From contig VBJR01000146.1 in NCBI GenBank assembly GCA_005880175.1, positions 3,913-26,693 of the forward strand: a DNA stretch of 22,781 bases, in the 5' to 3' direction. Of this stretch, positions 22,189-22,781 are shown one piece after another (position 1 is the first letter of the stretch; the number at the start of each line of letters is the position of its first letter). Below the pieces are notes generated by a model. The model saw only the letters and a list, made by a program, of their open reading frames with translations, was not told the DNA's origin and did no database searches. Source of the DNA: Chloroflexota bacterium (GTDB lineage: Bacteria; Chloroflexota; Dormibacteria; Dormibacterales; Dormibacteraceae). Position numbers and translations under genes: made by a program.

Positions 22189-22781
22189 TCCGCGGGCGCG
22201 GGCGCGGGCGCGCCAGCACTGACGCTCCAGGTCCAGGACCGCACGTCCGGCGCGTCCTCGCCCTGCTCCCGCGTGTAGATCCGGTGCCGCACCCGCTCGT
22301 CGACCATCCGCTGGCGGAGCAGCGCCGCGCGCGAGCCGAGGCCGGGCACCCGGTCGATCACGTCCATGACCAGGTGGAACCGGTCCAGGTCGTTGAGCAT
22401 GACCATGTCGAACGGCGTCGTGGTCGTGCCCTCCTCCTTGTAGCCCCGCACGTGCAGGTTGGCGTGGTTGGTGCGGCGGTACGTCAGCCGGTGGATCAGC
22501 CACGGGTACCCGTGGTACGCGAAGATCACCGGCCGGTCCGCGGTGAACAGCGCGTCGAACTCCGCGTCGGACAGCCCGTGCGGGTGCTCCTCCTTCGGCT
22601 GCAGCTTCATCAGGTCCACGACGTTGATGACCCGGACCCGCAGCTCGGGCAGGTGCCGCCGGAGCATGTCGGCCGCCGCCACCGTCTCCAGCGTCGGGAT
22701 GTCGCCCGCGCACGCCAGCACCACGTCCGGCTCCTCGCCCGGCCCGCTGCTCGCCCACTCCCAGATGCCGATGCCGCGCGT
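22185..22781 (-). CDS. xfp: Phosphoketolase, C-terminal part (truncated by the window edge)
   Basis: The last 198 residues of a xylulose-5-phosphate/fructose-6-phosphate phosphoketolase. The N-terminal TPP domains lie beyond the window. The visible part is the XFP C-terminal domain: [51 protein letters not shown], then [27 protein letters not shown]. The enzyme splits sugar phosphates into acetyl phosphate and an aldose phosphate. With the overlapping acetate kinase it makes the phosphoketolase (bifid-shunt type) route to acetate and ATP. The ADP-forming partner directly follows, so no phosphotransacetylase is needed for energy yield. The start and any regulation are outside the window. Confidence 0.93.
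   Translation of the reverse strand, partial: TRGIGIWEWASSGPGEEPDVVLACAGDIPTLETVAAADMLRRHLPELRVRVINVVDLMKLQPKEEHPHGLSDAEFDALFTADRPVIFAYHGYPWLIHRLTYRRTNHANLHVRGYKEEGTTTTPFDMVMLNDLDRFHLVMDVIDRVPGLGSRAALLRQRMVDERVRHRIYTREQGEDAPDVRSWTWSVSAGAPAPAPAE

Overview
The window is very GC-rich, with GTG starts and many 4-bp GTGA/ATGA gene overlaps. It carries a DUF222/HNH gene, an Ser/Thr-kinase-like protein with a proline/threonine tail, a NarL-type sensor kinase and apparently leaderless promoters. Together these suggest a soil-type Terrabacteria lineage (Actinomycetota, or Chloroflexota/Dormibacterota-like). No marker here fixes the phylum. Most of the sequence is ordinary chromosome with one tRNA; there is no phage, IS or CRISPR signal.

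Layout. 1-2606: a lipoprotein gene converges on a two-gene unit, a receptor-like pseudokinase (catalytic residues replaced) followed by a small polytopic membrane protein. 2774-5038: a NarL/FixJ response regulator that is frameshifted and shortened between receiver and HTH, overlapping a PAS-GAF-HisKA_3 sensor kinase. 5115-5191: tRNA-Phe(GAA). 5236-8099 (minus): a tightly packed operon of lipoprotein, atypical NRAMP-like transporter, two PRC-barrel-like proteins and a LURP-one-like protein, headed by an AT-rich perfect palindrome that abuts the first start codon. 8157-8816: PhoU. 8961-12497 (minus): ABCG-type exporter, dienelactone hydrolase and a membrane protein, the last two overlapping by 4 bp. 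12596-13423: a divergent alpha/beta hydrolase with a leaderless-type promoter. 13491-17591 (minus): a 1366-residue secreted beta-propeller/Ig-like/beta-helix protein behind a strong UUCG hairpin. 17713-18288: a cupredoxin-like surface protein lacking the copper cysteine. 18485-19744: DUF222/HNH protein. 19924-21078: secreted GH53 endo-galactanase with two LacI-type operators upstream. 21088-22781 (minus): acetate kinase overlapping the C-terminal part of a phosphoketolase.

How the genes fit together. GH53 plus phosphoketolase/acetate kinase suggest saccharolytic growth on plant galactan, with sugar phosphates split to acetyl phosphate and cashed in for ATP; that metabolic link is inference. 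The most unusual unit is the NRAMP/PRC/PRC/LURP operon: its transporter lacks the DPGN and MPH metal-binding motifs and its palindrome looks like a dedicated operator. The most clearly broken gene is the response regulator. The kinase-like protein and the cupredoxin-like protein keep their fold signatures but have lost catalytic or ligand residues.
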